A stretch of 64,000 nt of DNA from Oxytricha trifallax. Taxonomy: Eukaryota > Ciliophora > Spirotrichea > Sporadotrichida > Oxytrichidae. Made by a program: the position numbers and the translations under genes. Under the pieces are notes generated by a model. That model had not been told where the DNA came from. It searched no databases and saw only the letters and a list, made by a program, of their open reading frames with translations. Positions 1 to 10,894 of the stretch are shown piece after piece. How positions within the stretch are numbered: the stretch's first letter is position 1; every line of letters starts with the position of its first letter. The DNA is taken from NCBI GenBank assembly GCA_000711775.1, contig ARYC01001186.1:1-64000 (forward strand), given 5' to 3'.

Positions 1-141
1 TTCAAAGATTTATAAAAGCCAGAAGAGATGAACATAGATGCAGGAGCTGGCCCTAAGAGAAGAAACATGGGCCCAAGCAAGCCTTAAGAGGAAGAAAAGA
101 AAGAAAAGCCAAACCCCTTTGCGGGCAAATTTAATATGTGA
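1..141 (+). CDS. C-terminal end of TBE 22-kDa-type ORF (partial)
   Basis: Frame 1 is open from the window edge to TGA at 139-141 when TAA and TAG are read as Gln. The visible product is 46 residues, strongly basic, with a Lys/Glu-rich run ending in PNPFAGKFNM. The same frame and motif (KRRN, KPQ, EEKKEK, NPF) recurs at 60345-60460 in the other TBE-like element, so it is conserved between copies. TBE elements are known to carry a small 22-kDa ORF of unclear function besides transposase and a 57-kDa kinase/zinc-finger protein; I assign it by position and repeat homology only. The overlapping open frame starting at 38 is another frame of the same stretch. Confidence 0.6.
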
Positions 142-147
142 ACTTAT

Positions 148-1194
148 TCATTCGTTTAAATCTAAAACTTATTTATATACACAAAATCTCCCTTCTCTTG
201 CGCATACTTTAGCTTTATCATCGCTGACTCTCTTAGCAGCACTCCAAATAAAATTTACTGTATCTATCTTTAAATCATGCATCAAATGGTAGAGCAGCAA
301 TTTCTTATATTGACCTTTCAATAACCCCCAATATAATTCAATTCTATTGACTAAGGGCTGTAAGGAACATTAAATACAGGTGTTATATTTAGCCTTTCAT
401 ATTCCTTCATTGAGTCTTTAGTTTTATGAACTGACAAGTTAAAAACGAATAGAATAATTTCTTAGTCAGCGTACTTATCTCTGAGTTATTGCAAGAATTT
501 AATATATTATTCAGTCTTTACAGAACGAGGGTGGATAACATAAGTCTCGAGGCCATTATCTTCACTTATTCCACCAAGTATTGCATGAGTTTAACCTTAA
601 CCTTTTAATCATATACTTCAATGTTGCTGTACCTCTTATACCAAGACCTTGATATGAAGGTATTAAAGGTGAACACTGCCTCATCAGCGTGTATGAACTT
701 TATATTATGCTCTTAAGCCCTTTGCATATAATCGAATATATAATTTAAATTATCCTTATAAAATGGAACATTAAAGTCAATCACTCTCTTAATGCGATTG
801 ACTGTCTTGTAAGATATTCCATTCTTTTTATGTATGTTTGCTATAGATTAAGCAGAGATGTGAAGCTCAGGAAATTGGCGATGAAACATCACAGCTCTCT
901 AGGCCAGAGAGAAGTGAGCCCAGTATTTAAGAGTCTTATCATTAATTAGGTAATCGATATGATGCTGCTAAAATTTTAAGGGTCTCTAGGCTTAGAATTA
1001 AGCTGCTATCTCTTTAAATTTAATGCTAATAGACAGTGAGACCTCACAGTTGCAGGAGATTTATGAAGTAGCCTTGCTATAGATGTATAATTTAGAACAG
1101 GCTTGAGTTATTCACTATATTCATCACATCCATATCGCAACTTAAACAATAAACCTATATAGTCACTGTCATAAACTGACCCCAAACCTCGCAT
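148..1194 (-). pseudogene. TBE 42-kDa-type DDE transposase, degenerate
   Basis: Read with TAA/TAG as Gln, the frame starts at ATG 1194 (MRGLGSVYDSDYIG) and ends at TGA 148-150, about 349 codons, the usual size for the TBE 42-kDa transposase. The N-terminal part has a helix-turn-helix-like stretch (TSIARLLHKSPATVRSH). The first catalytic Asp is in HADEAVFTFNTF (Asp codon 683-685). The middle block reads GISEDNGLETYVIHPRS after a frame change near 560. The second catalytic Asp, expected in a LFVDN-type motif, is Phe here (FVFNLSVHKT, codon 441-443). The Glu-region SPQSIELN follows, then another frame change. The C-terminus is LLKGQYKKLLLYH and onward. Frame breaks plus loss of the second Asp imply an inactive copy. 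In hypotrichs, TBE transposases act in genome rearrangement. Confidence 0.8.
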
Positions 1195-1225
1195 ATACTC
1201 ACTTAAATTACTAATATTTAAACAT

Positions 1226-1332
1226 TAAACCCCTACATAAACCCTATTAAAACCTTAATAATGTATGCACTAATAGTCTACTTTTATCAATCAAAAACTC
1301 AATCAAACTACTGAAAGGGTTTTGGGGTTTTG
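1226..1332 (-). repeat. TBE-like terminal inverted repeat
   Basis: The outer bases are the telomere-like C4A4 run; further in are C-rich motifs (ACCCCTACATAAACCC on the plus strand) resembling those at the ends 29340-29416 and 57560-57640. Only one end of this copy is in the window, so the length of the inverted repeat is an estimate. Confidence 0.6.
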
Positions 1333-1566
1333 AATATGGTACTTGTTCGATAGAGAATTCAAAATTAGCTGGACTTTACTATTGGCGGAACCCCTCTATC
1401 GCATCCCTGAAGCGAGATAACATGAGTTTAATTTTGACATTAAAATCAAATAAAAAAATCACCAAAATTAAACTCAAGTTAACTCACTCCAGGGATGCGA
1501 TAGAGGGGTACCGCCAATAGTAAAGTCCAGCTAATTTTAAATCCTCTATCGAACAAGTACCATATT
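1333..1566. mobile_element. MITE family A, young fold-back copy
   Basis: Two arms of about 100 bp are near-perfect inverted copies: the left begins ATATGGTACTTGTTCGATAG, the right ends CTATCGAACAAGTACCATAT. The spacer is about 35 bp. No protein-coding potential. The TA at each edge is compatible with a Tc1/mariner-type TA target. A TBE end abuts the left edge, so the TBE inserted at, or next to, this element. Confidence 0.8.
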
Positions 1567-2912
1567 GTCTAGGCTAGGACAAAGTTAACTACCACCATTT
1601 TAATAATTTACTTTATTAATTATAATTCATTTTCCCAAATCGAATGTATTCCTACAATAATAATATATAATTTATTTGAATCTCATTAAGTTATACCATT
1701 TAATTAATATCTAATCTGGAAATTGATATTTTCTCTAAAAATTGTATTGATCGTTCATTATTTAAATATATTGTTTGATTATATTAGATTGGAAAATATA
1801 ATAATAATATGAAATCTATAGACTATAACTTACTGGAATCTTGACAATATGGTATCTATTTGAAAGAAATTTACAATTAGCTAGATTTACTTACATCGCT
1901 CCTGATTTATCTCATTTTATAATCGAAAAAATTGATTATAATTATAGCAACATATTAAATAAAAAAATCACAGATAATTAAAATTAATTAATTTCGCTTT
2001 TACTATGAGGTAAGTCAGTACTTCGAATATAAAATTCCAGCTAATTTTAAATTATCTTTCAAATAAGCACCATATGCTTAGATTTCCAGAAAGCTAACTC
2101 TCAAAAATTCTATATTATTTTATTATACTTATTTTAAATTCTTAAATCAAATGTCTTCCTACGATATTTTTCTTTTTTAATTGTAATTCGATATATTTTT
2201 AAACATCGCAATATTGTTTAATTTTGTCTGTATTCAAATTAATCTGCTGATTTAGTGAATCTTGAATGTATTTTTATTACAAAATTAAACCTACTTTCTA
2301 GGTTGATTTATACTGATTTAATTATGTAAATAAGGGGTTTTTAGTAAAAAACAATAAGTTTCCATATAAATTTAATTAATTACTAAAAATAACCTCGTAA
2401 AAATAAATTAAATATTAAAATAAATGTTAAAAACATATTAATTAAACTTAACATATGCTACTATGGTATTCTAATATGATTAAAGAAATTCGTTTTATCA
2501 ATAAATTTATTGTGAAAAATAATAAATAATAAAATAATAAAATATAATTAAATGTGAAAAGTAAAACTTAATTATGAAATTTAATTTACAATTTGTATAA
2601 TTTTAAGACTCACAAAAATAATAATTACCAATTTATTGTAAAAAATATTTTTTCAATCAATTTTTTTTTTAGATAAATTTTTATTAAAATTTCAGCTATA
2701 CTGATAAAATATGAAGTAGAATGCTATAATTATAAAACTAATGAAAAACAAGTCTATTATTTTCCATTAAAAAAATATTACTTAAACATACTTAATTTAA
2801 TTATAGATTCCTCATATAAATACTTTATCTTTTAATTTTATTGTTAAAATATCCATATTGGATTATCTTCAATTTGAAAAAACGTATTTAATAATTTATT
2901 TACTTAATTAAC
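1567..2912. other. AT-rich germline-limited sequence
   Basis: Apart from the MITE at 1846-2075, I see only very AT-rich sequence here with no sustained coding bias in any frame. A weak imperfect inverted repeat lies near 2330-2395 (GGGGTTTTTAGTA / TACTAAAAATAACC). Confidence 0.5.
1846..2075. mobile_element. MITE family A, decayed copy
   Basis: It has the same ends as the element at 1333-1566 (ATATGGTATCTATTTGAAAG at left, CAAATAAGCACCATAT at right, plus the shared AGCTAATTTTAAAT motif) and the same length, but the arms have diverged strongly in the centre. It is an older member of the same non-autonomous family. Confidence 0.7.
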
Positions 2913-4543
2913 ATGAATTAAGGTTTATCAATTCTCAATCAACTCTAAACCAAAACTAACCCCAAAACTACTCTTAATACTTCAACTCGACAGACTCCAC
3001 CTAAATTTAACCTCCATCCCCACAAACACGTACCACCGTTCTCCCTCTATAGGGAAAGGCTCTAAACTAAATTTTAAAGAACTCATGAAATTTATGAAGT
3101 AGCATAAAGATGAAGCTAATGGAATAGCAAAGAAAAATTCATAGGATTAACCCTTATATACATTCGCTAAGGATGAGGAGCCCATTGATTTCAATCGCAA
3201 GATATATGTGAAGTTGTTCAAGAAATCAACAAAGACATAGTAAATATTAAAAAAATATATAAAAATTAATAATGCAGATATTTAATGTTTTAGATGTACA
3301 AACTTTAATAACATAAATTAATATGTAAATTTTCGATAAAGAAATTAAAGGGAATAATAGCAAAGACGATTAATAATAAGAAAATAAACCATAATCAGAT
3401 ACAATTACAGAACGAAAAAAATTTATAAATTAAGATTTTTCTTTTGTCTAATCGATAGAAATAATCATAGGAGGATGAAAATACTAGATAGAAATAAAAC
3501 TTAACTTGGGTTATTCATGAACTCATTTATAATTCATTGAAACTTTTGATAATAGATATGGGGTTTTTGGGGGTTTTATATTTTATTTTATCTGGATAGA
3601 GGAGATGGGTAAATAGATATCCCCAGAAATCCTGCAAACGCCCTAAAATACATGAATAAAGCATTTATAAAATGTGTTAAATTTTATAATAATTTATAAA
3701 ATTTAAGACTTTTTTAAAAATTAAATGTTTAATTCTCTTTGTTTTTAGCTTTGAATGAAATTGATTATTTAAGTTAGTTGGAATAAAAGGGTAATGGCCC
3801 CCTGGGGGGCCGCTAAAAACATTTCTCTATTTTATATAAAATATTCTAAGAATCATTAAAATATCAAAGTGAGATACTAGAGCTCATTAATTAGCTCTTT
3901 AATGATCTTTCCAAGAAAGCTATAGCGACCCTGAGCATAGTATCACTTCACATTAACATCATAAAATGCATATAAATATTGAATAAATAAATACTAATTT
4001 TATTTAAATTTAAATGTTTATTTTTTGTTATTTCATTTGATTAATTACTGACATTATTATTAGCTCATACAACACATCAAGAATTAATTATAATTGATAC
4101 CTGTAGTTTAAGTTCAATAAATCCCTGTTTTTACACATAAAATATAAGCTAATAATAATGTCAGTAATTAATCAAATGAAATAACAAAAAATAAACATTT
4201 AAATTTAAATAAAATTAGTATTTATTTATTCAATATTTATATGCATTTTATGATGTTAATGTGAAGTGATACTATGCTCAGGGTCGCTATAGCTTTCTTG
4301 GAAAGATCATTAAAGAGCTAATTAATGAGCTCTAGTATCTCACTTTGATATTTAAATGATTCTTAGAATATTTTATATAAAATAGAGAAATGTTTTTAGC
4401 GGCCCCCCAGGGGGCCATTACCCGAATAAAACATGGATGGAAAGCGCAGTTTCCATAAAAATTTATCTATACCAGGTAAAAATAGACTAGCCTTGAGATT
4501 CATAGAGATGAGCTAATCTCCTGAAAGGTATAATTATTTTTGA
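2913..4543 (+). CDS. Hypothetical protein gene interrupted by a fold-back transposon
   Basis: ATG at 2913 opens a Thr/Asn/Pro-rich N-terminus (MNQGLSILNQLQTKTNP). After a frame change near 3060, a Lys-rich block follows (KELMKFMKQHKDEANG, TFAKDEEPIDFNRKIYVK) to about 3260. A further block at 3590-3700 reads IPRNPANALKYMNKAFIKC. The last block begins NEIDYLSQLEQ just left of the element at 3789-4423 and continues after it as NMDGKRSFHKNLSIPGK to TGA 4541-4543. Removing the element with one copy of its 8-bp duplication gives one continuous frame across the junction. TTTTTAG before 3745 could be an intron or IES edge. No family recognised; function unknown. Confidence 0.6.
3789..4423. mobile_element. 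Fold-back element with 8-bp target duplication, inside a coding block
   Basis: Left arm 3789-4065 and right arm 4147-4423 are near-identical inverted copies (277 bp each, about one visible change), with an 81-bp unique centre. The ends read GGGTAATGGCCCCCTGG. The 8 bases GAATAAAA occur at 3781-3788 and again at 4424-4431 as a target-site duplication. No transposase is encoded, so it is non-autonomous. The very high arm identity suggests a young insertion. An 8-bp duplication is seen in several DNA transposon superfamilies (for example Merlin, hAT, P); the GGG terminus does not let me choose. Confidence 0.9.
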
Positions 4544-6328
4544 TATAATTTTTGAAAAAGGTCTGTAGCGAACATTTTACCGAGGTATTTATCATAACCA
4601 TATACTAATTTAAGTATTTTTATAGTATTTTGATAGAAAAATAAAAAGTGTGAGAATGAATTTGAAAGAATTAGATTTTTAATAGATTTGCGAAGTTATG
4701 AGAAAAAGAAGAGGAAAAAAATAGAAAAAACTAAATCTATAAATATAGAGGAGATAATAAAAGTTAGATAGGGAATAATAATCTCCTCCCTTACTTATGT
4801 CTCCACTCTCATTTAATGCAAATGATGCTATTTAATAATTGAAATTCATTTTAAATTCTTGATTATATTAAAAATTATAAATATTATATATAATATATAT
4901 AATTCAAATATGGTGTAATTAAGTACCTAAAAATTATAGATAAGATTTTAAAATCCAATCAAATTAGTTTTATTAATATTCTAAGGATCTTAATTTCTTG
5001 TATATTTAATAAAAAAAATCATTTATAATTTAACCATTTATATCAGTTCTTATAATTTGAATGAATTTAAAATTAACTTGCATATATTTTTATATCTTTT
5101 CTTTAATATTTTATTAACCTCTCATTGGTAAAAAGAGCTTTTTAAAGATAAAATATTCATAATATCATATTTTAGTAAATAATAGTTTACTAATTTTCTA
5201 ATCCCATCAGTTTAATAAAATAAAAGAAACTATTTAATTTATTTTTCTCAATAATGATAGTCAAAGATTGGCAAATAGACTTTTTAATAAAAGAATTTGA
5301 ATACACACAACAATTCTATGAATATCTCTCTTTTTTATTAATTCTAGAACATAGATCTGCAAAGTCTAGTTAATCCCATTTAAAGAAAACTATTTATAAA
5401 AGAAAATATCGAGGTCTAATTAAGTTAGGGAAAACCAAGAAATTCTCAAGAGTGGATTTGAGAACTATCTAACAATTAATAAATGGATAGTGTGTATGAA
5501 TTATCTACTCCTGACTTGAGGATTAATTAATCATTTAATAGCACTTAATCTAGCTCACTTCAAATTTTAAAATATTTATATGTTAAGAAATTGTCTTATG
5601 AAAATTATTGAATTAAGATAAATTTTTTATAATCATTTCATTTATTTATCTAGCTAATTAGTAGGCTAGAGATTAAATAAAAATAAACCACAAATACTCT
5701 CAAATTTAAATAACATAATAGTTCTACCCCAAATTCCTTTAGTCCAAAATAAATTCCTCTCAAGCTCCCATATAAACGATTAAATTAAGATTTTAGTCCT
5801 TGAATCCAATAAAATTAGAGGGAGGCCCCTATTTCGACAGATCGCTCTTCCTAATATTTGCCTTTAATTTCTCAGTCGAAGTATGTTAGCATGAATGAAG
5901 ATAAAAAGTAATATTACTACAAACAGGGATATTAGTTTATTTAAATTAAACATATTTTCTTTTATATCAATAAATTACTTTTTAGAGATATAAGGAATTA
6001 AGAACAAATTAATACGGGGAAACGAAATTTACACTATAGAAATAATATTAATCCAACAATAATTAAACTATAAATCATTTAAATGAGAGAAATAGATATA
6101 GCAATAAGCTAAATTTAAACACATTAAGATAAAGAGGTTTAGATAACTAAACTACTTCACCAACATATTTGAAGCAAAATTATAAAGATAAATTATAATA
6201 AAAAAATTTAAATTTTTTTTTGATTATAAATACTTTACCTTAAATTTAGAAATCAATCTTTTGCTGAAATATTCTTACGAGTTATCCATTTCAGGTTATT
6301 TACATCATTTGTAGCAAGTGTTTTACTA
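4544..6328. other. AT-rich region without a recognisable gene
   Basis: Mostly AT-rich sequence. A frame from ATG 5891 stays open for about 93 codons to a TGA near 6170 if TAA and TAG are sense, but in such AT-rich DNA, with TGA the only stop, this length is not significant. A slightly GC-richer patch at 5700-5900 (around GGGAGGCCCC) could be a small coding block or a regulatory stretch; I cannot identify it. Confidence 0.4.
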
Positions 6329-6769
6329 ATGAGCAATCAATCAATAAGTCCATCAAACATGCAATACTCAAATCAATCTCCATCAGTGATTTAAAATTCA
6401 ACTCTAACCTAAACTACATAGGTAATCTCCAGAAGAAACAAGAAAACCTCGACACCATAAAAGACCCAATTATGAAACTTCAACGAACTTTTGAGCGATT
6501 TGGCAAGGACGTAGATGAATTGCTCTCTCATTCACATAATACAAATTACATCATGAGTTAGAGAGTTGATAAGTAATATTAGAAGATTGTGTTATGAAGA
6601 TATAATGGCTAAGTATGAGGAGAAATTCAATGAAGCAATGACTTGATTTGATTGGATACATGAAGACAAGGTTGTTTAGAAGACTAGCATAAAGTAATAT
6701 AGTGAGAAAATTAGGTCAATAATGATTAAAAAGAGGATTAGAAAGTATGGAAATATTGCCTAATTGTGA
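6329..6769 (+). CDS. Hypothetical protein with Ser/Asn/Gln-rich N-terminus
   Basis: ATG 6329 starts a low-complexity N-terminus (MSNQSISPSNMQYSNQSPS) typical of ciliate regulatory or structural proteins. A frame change near 6475 leads into IMKLQRTFERFGKDVDELL, an amphipathic helical stretch. After a second change near 6600 comes MAKYEEKFNEAMT, an in-frame TGA, then FDWIHEDKVVQ and a basic C-terminus to TGA 6767-6769. The Gln codons are TAA/TAG. Nothing in it matches a family I can name. The Pro-rich block at 7020-7115 (LPPLPSHITYQVAKAPP) may be a further piece of this gene or upstream of sideroflexin. Confidence 0.5.
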
Positions 6770-7121
6770 ATGAAACATTATTAAAATCAGGATAAATATA
6801 TGAAAAAATATCAAAAGACCTTAGAATATGATCAAAATTTTAATTTCTTAAATTAATAAAGAGAAGGTATATTTTATGATATATTTAGAGTATAATTGTA
6901 GTCCATAAATCCAAAAATAATTATTAGCAATATCTATAGCAATTAACAAAAATACTCCATAATTTAACTTCCTAATTAAATATTTCCATCTTAAACGTAA
7001 AGAAGATAGTTATCAAGAATTTGCCTCCTATAGATATTTCAAAATCAAAAAATGATATAAATAATCTACCACCATTACCATCACATATCACTTATTAAGT
7101 TGCCAAGGCACCACCCGTAAT

Positions 7122-8259
7122 ATGAAGGGGAGAAAAGATCCAACACCTGAGTAGGAAGATTTCAAGAATAGGAAAATATTTTCATTGAAAAAATCTGAGA
7201 ATGATTTGAAAACTTATTGGGGAAGGCTCTAGCATCAGTTCACTCGTATTTTAAGTATAGTATTAATTTCTGGTCCTTTTATAAATTTTGAATAAGTTTT
7301 ACATTCTTGATAAATATGTATTAACCCAAGTTTATTATTCTCAGCAAAAGACAATTAAAGAATGTAAAGAAAAGATAGAGAAATTTAAAATCAGAGAGGA
7401 AGCAGCTTCCAATATTGGAGCTAAGATTTATCTAAAACCAGTTGAAATTAAGGAGCATATTTATGCCAATAGAGTTGTAGGATCAGCAGTACACCCTGAT
7501 GAATATATTATTTTGTTTTTACTGATATAATGCAATTTTAAGATCCCTACCAAAGACTCTCTGGATTTGTGATATTCAACATTCGTATTTATTCTTTGTG
7601 CTTTTACAAGAAACTAAACCCCTATGATAAACGCTGGTATGAAATGGATAAATTAAACATACAATGCTATAATGAATTATGGCAATAGAAATGCTTCAAG
7701 TACCTATACAACATATGATCTAGCCAAAAATTACAGTGGAACTGTATCAGCCTCAGTCTTAATTGCTCTTTATTCAAGAAAAATGATGGCTACTACTTTA
7801 AAAATAGTCTCCGGCTCTAAGTTAATCCTTGCGAACTCAGCTTTGAATAATTTAGCAGCAAATTTCGCAGGATCTGCAAATTTTGCTTTAATGAGATCAA
7901 TGGAAATGCGTGATGTTATTAAAGTTCAAAACAAGGATGATAATGAAACATTTGGCACATCAAAAGTAGCAACAAAGTAAGCAATTTTACAAACATCTTT
8001 CATAATTTTCCTGCTTCCTCTGCCAGTCCTTTTCTTCCCAGCTATTGCAAGCTATGCTCTTGAAAAAATGCATCTTTGGCCAAAATGTAGAGTAGATTCT
8101 AAAACTCTTGAACTACATTTCTGTACCATTTCTTAAACTGTAGCAATGTCAAAATAAAGAAGTATGATTAAATATGATGAGATTGAAGAGGAATTAAAAG
8201 AAATTAAGAGAGCAAAAGGAGAACAAGTCAGAGAGTTTTACTTCAACAAAGGGTTATGA
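7122..8259 (+). CDS. Sideroflexin (mitochondrial amino-acid/tricarboxylate carrier family)
   Basis: Sideroflexins are inner-mitochondrial-membrane carriers; SFXN1 imports serine for one-carbon metabolism. ATG 7122 gives a short Lys-rich start, then the family N-terminal motif TYWGRLWHQF. The next block has IYANRVVGSAVHPDE (family: LYxxxxxxSAxHPDTGE). Then comes WINQTYNAIMNYGNRNAS, matching the conserved NQSFNAxVNYxNR, then YDLAKNYSGTVSASV, LMRSMEMRDV, LPLPVLFFPAIASYALEK, and the diagnostic C-terminal end FYFNKGL followed by TGA 8257-8259. TAA and TAG are read as Gln at aligned positions. About 50 bp of extra AT-rich sequence near 7250-7300 and a frame change near 7590 suggest small IESs; otherwise length and order match the family. 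Confidence 0.92.
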
Positions 8260-8382
8260 TTATATTAAAAGAGGTTGTTATATAATTAGTTGATTTTATA
8301 AATTACTAAACACTTTCTAACAAATTTTTAACTTTAAGGTTACTAATTTCATTATGAAATTGAAGCAATTACATATGTGTCC

Positions 8383-10434
8383 TCAATCAATCTTTGAAGC
8401 TATAGATCGGGATTTTTCTTATTAAACATGTTTTATTTTCTTCATTCTTTATAATGTTATCTCGTTTAAATATATATCCTACATAATTATAAACTTTTCC
8501 TTTTCCAACTTGTTTTCGAGGGCTTCTTCTCTTATAAATTCTTTATTAAATTTGGCATCCAACACATTTAGCTTCTAATTAAACTACCACTCGCTCATTA
8601 TTTATCCTTTTTCTAAGTTATTATACAAACTTTTCTTAAATTTAGAGAACTCTTTTATTTGCTTAATCCGTTTCTACTCCCATTCTTATTCTTCTACATA
8701 TAATATTTTGCCTTAAATAATATTTGATTTTGGTATTTACTATAATTTATTTAATCTATCAGTATTTGCTCTAATAAACAGTTAGTAATATTTTTTGACT
8801 TTAAATTATAATTTATACTTCTCTTATCTCTGTCCAAGAACTTTCTACGATATTCTTTCTGATTTTCTTTCAACATATTATAAAATGATTTTGACTTTTC
8901 TTCATTCTCTCTGAAGTTGTTTATCTTTTTATCAATTTCAATCATTGGCAGGTAATCTCCATGTCTAATGAAATCCATATCCATTATCTTTGGCAGCACT
9001 GTTTTATTGGCTTCGTAATCTCTATATAAAAATATTGAGTATATTTTAATTATAAAGCATTTAAACTTATTAAAATTAACTCAAAATATTAAGAAATTAC
9101 TAATTAATAATCAGCAAATACTTTATCATTTTCTGATTCCTAATCCGAGTCATTAGGATCCTTATAATGCAAATTTGTATAATCCTTTGACCTCCCCTTC
9201 CTATGTTTTGTACCTTTATTTGGGGAGATGTTTTTCTTTGCATTTGCTTATCCTTAATTTTCTACATCTTTTTCAAACTAGATTGTTTTCTTTAACAGCT
9301 CTAAAAATGAAGTTTGTTACTTTCGAGGTTATTATGGATCAGATTATTCATTTGCTATTAAAATATGATCAAAGTGGCTTGGTTTTACTTGAAGTTTTAG
9401 TTTTAAAGAGGGGTTTGTTTTTAAAAGTACATTGGTGGCTGATTTACTCTTATTCATTATGTGGTCAATTTTTCTCTTTATTTTTATATCTTCATGAATT
9501 TGATGCTATTCTCTATAAGTTTCAATATTAAATATATCGTTTAAGAATTAAGGATTATACTTTTATGCATGATTATAAATTATCTAAAATTAAAATAATT
9601 TGTTCTAATATTACTAAATATGTCTAGTTAATTTTCTATTGGTATCAAATAAATTCACTTATAGAGGATTGACCTTTTTCCCCTCACTTGCTCTCCTTAT
9701 ATTGATAGATTGAGCTTGAAACCTTGCTATTTCTGAATTATAATCATACATTTCCTGAACTAATTCAATATATCTAAGAGATTTTATAATAATAATCAAA
9801 TTCCCTATATTAATATCATTAAAAATATTCATTGTGTTTTAGAATTAATAAATGATTTTTAGAATTTTTTTATGATTTTTAGTCTGTAGCTATCGAACAG
9901 TTAGAGATTAAAAACCTTAACTCTCTGTAACTTCTAATTAATTTCATTTTACTAATCTTTAGGATTTTGTATATATATTAGGTATGTCTGAGGGAGATTT
10001 ATCATTCTCCTAAAATGTCTCTTCTGAAGTTATGAACATAGTTTTATTTCCATAATTTGTGTTATTGTTATTATTGATGTTATTTATGTTTGTGAACGAT
10101 GCTTAGGAATCGATGGCGTTCAAGTTTTCATGTTTAAATAGAGCCTTTTGAATATTTGGGGTTTAGCCTGGACTTGGCTTTTAATTAAAAAGTTATATTT
10201 CCTCCTGATTTTATCTAAAAATCTTGGGCTTTTACGATGTGTTAAGTTAAGAATCTTGAATTTTCTTTACTTTCAATGGGTTTTATTATTTAGGGGATGT
10301 TTGAATTGAGGAAAGTTTACCTGGACATATTTATCTATAGATGTTTTTTTATTTTTATCTATGTTTATCTCTTTTGAGCATAAGTCTTAAATAGTAAATT
10401 TAGGCTTATTTTCTGTTAAAAGTAGGGCGTCCAT
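8383..10434 (-). CDS. Large hypothetical Lys/Gln/Asn-rich protein in several coding blocks
   Basis: ATG at 10434 (MDALLLTENKPKFTIQ) starts a block ending near 10270; after a frame change come KPKIFRQNQEEIQLFNQK and a polar run ending in an Asn repeat (NINNINNNNNTNYGNKT). Next are KSLRYIELVQEMYDYNSE, then IETYREQHQIHEDIKIKR and onward (9530-9110), which includes an acidic DPNDSDQESENDK tail. An AT-rich insert lies at about 9020-9110. Block MLPKIMDMDFIRHGDYL (8999-8751) and block EEQEWEQKRIKQIKEFSK (8700-8440) follow to TGA 8383-8385. The composition suggests a coiled-coil or disordered protein. I recognise no domain. The plus-strand open stretch at 9175-9531 is the shadow of this gene. Confidence 0.65.
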
Positions 10435-10894
10435 GTCTGCCTTAGAATAGTGAGGGAGGTTTGGTTTATTTCTGATTTAAATCATTGAGCATTAATCCAA
10501 GATTATCAATCCTATTTTTAGTATTTTAAACTTCAAACTTATTAAGATTTAATATATAATATCTAATTATACCTTTATTGAAATGGTATTTTTTTAAAAA
10601 ATAAAGGCTATATATGGGAGCGTATAATATCCTCATTTTTTAAACTTAAGAAAAGAGTTTTAAAATAATACATATTTTTACTATATTTTTATTAACCAAT
10701 GCAATAAAAGATTTGTATATAATACATAACTATTAATAAAACTAAGCATATATGAAAGTCGAAAATTGTTTTACTCTTAATCCTTTAAAATCTCATTAAA
10801 TTGAAATTTAATTATTCTTAAAATTCCATACTAGTATTGTGTTTAATTCTTAATAATATCATCAGTTTGAAATAACTTATCTAAATAAACCTAT

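Larger units (their letters stand above)
1..1332 (-). mobile_element. TBE-like transposon, transposase end (partial)
   Basis: The element runs off the left edge of the window. Its inner end is at 1332, where the sequence read on the minus strand begins CAAAACCCCAAAACCC, the C4A4 telomere-like terminus typical of TBE elements of hypotrich ciliates. It is followed outside by AAT (1333-1335), fitting the known ANT target. Inside it carries the 3' end of a plus-strand ORF (1-141) and a minus-strand transposase (148-1194) that converge with 6 bp between their stops. Positions 28-180 are clearly homologous to 60340-60510 in the second TBE-like element. It sits directly against a MITE end. Confidence 0.85.

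Noticed and set aside
3555-3580. GGGGTTTTTGGGGGTTTT as a telomere or telomere-addition site
   Set aside because: It is only two imperfect units inside what seems to be an insert of a gene; no chromosome end structure is visible.
5891-6171. 93-codon open frame from ATG
   Set aside because: With TGA as the only stop in very AT-rich DNA such a length is expected by chance, and the residue pattern is not protein-like.
9175-9531. Open plus-strand frame of 118 codons, hydrophobic
   Set aside because: It is the antisense of a better, compositionally normal minus-strand coding block (IETYREQHQIHEDIKI and onward) that continues beyond it.
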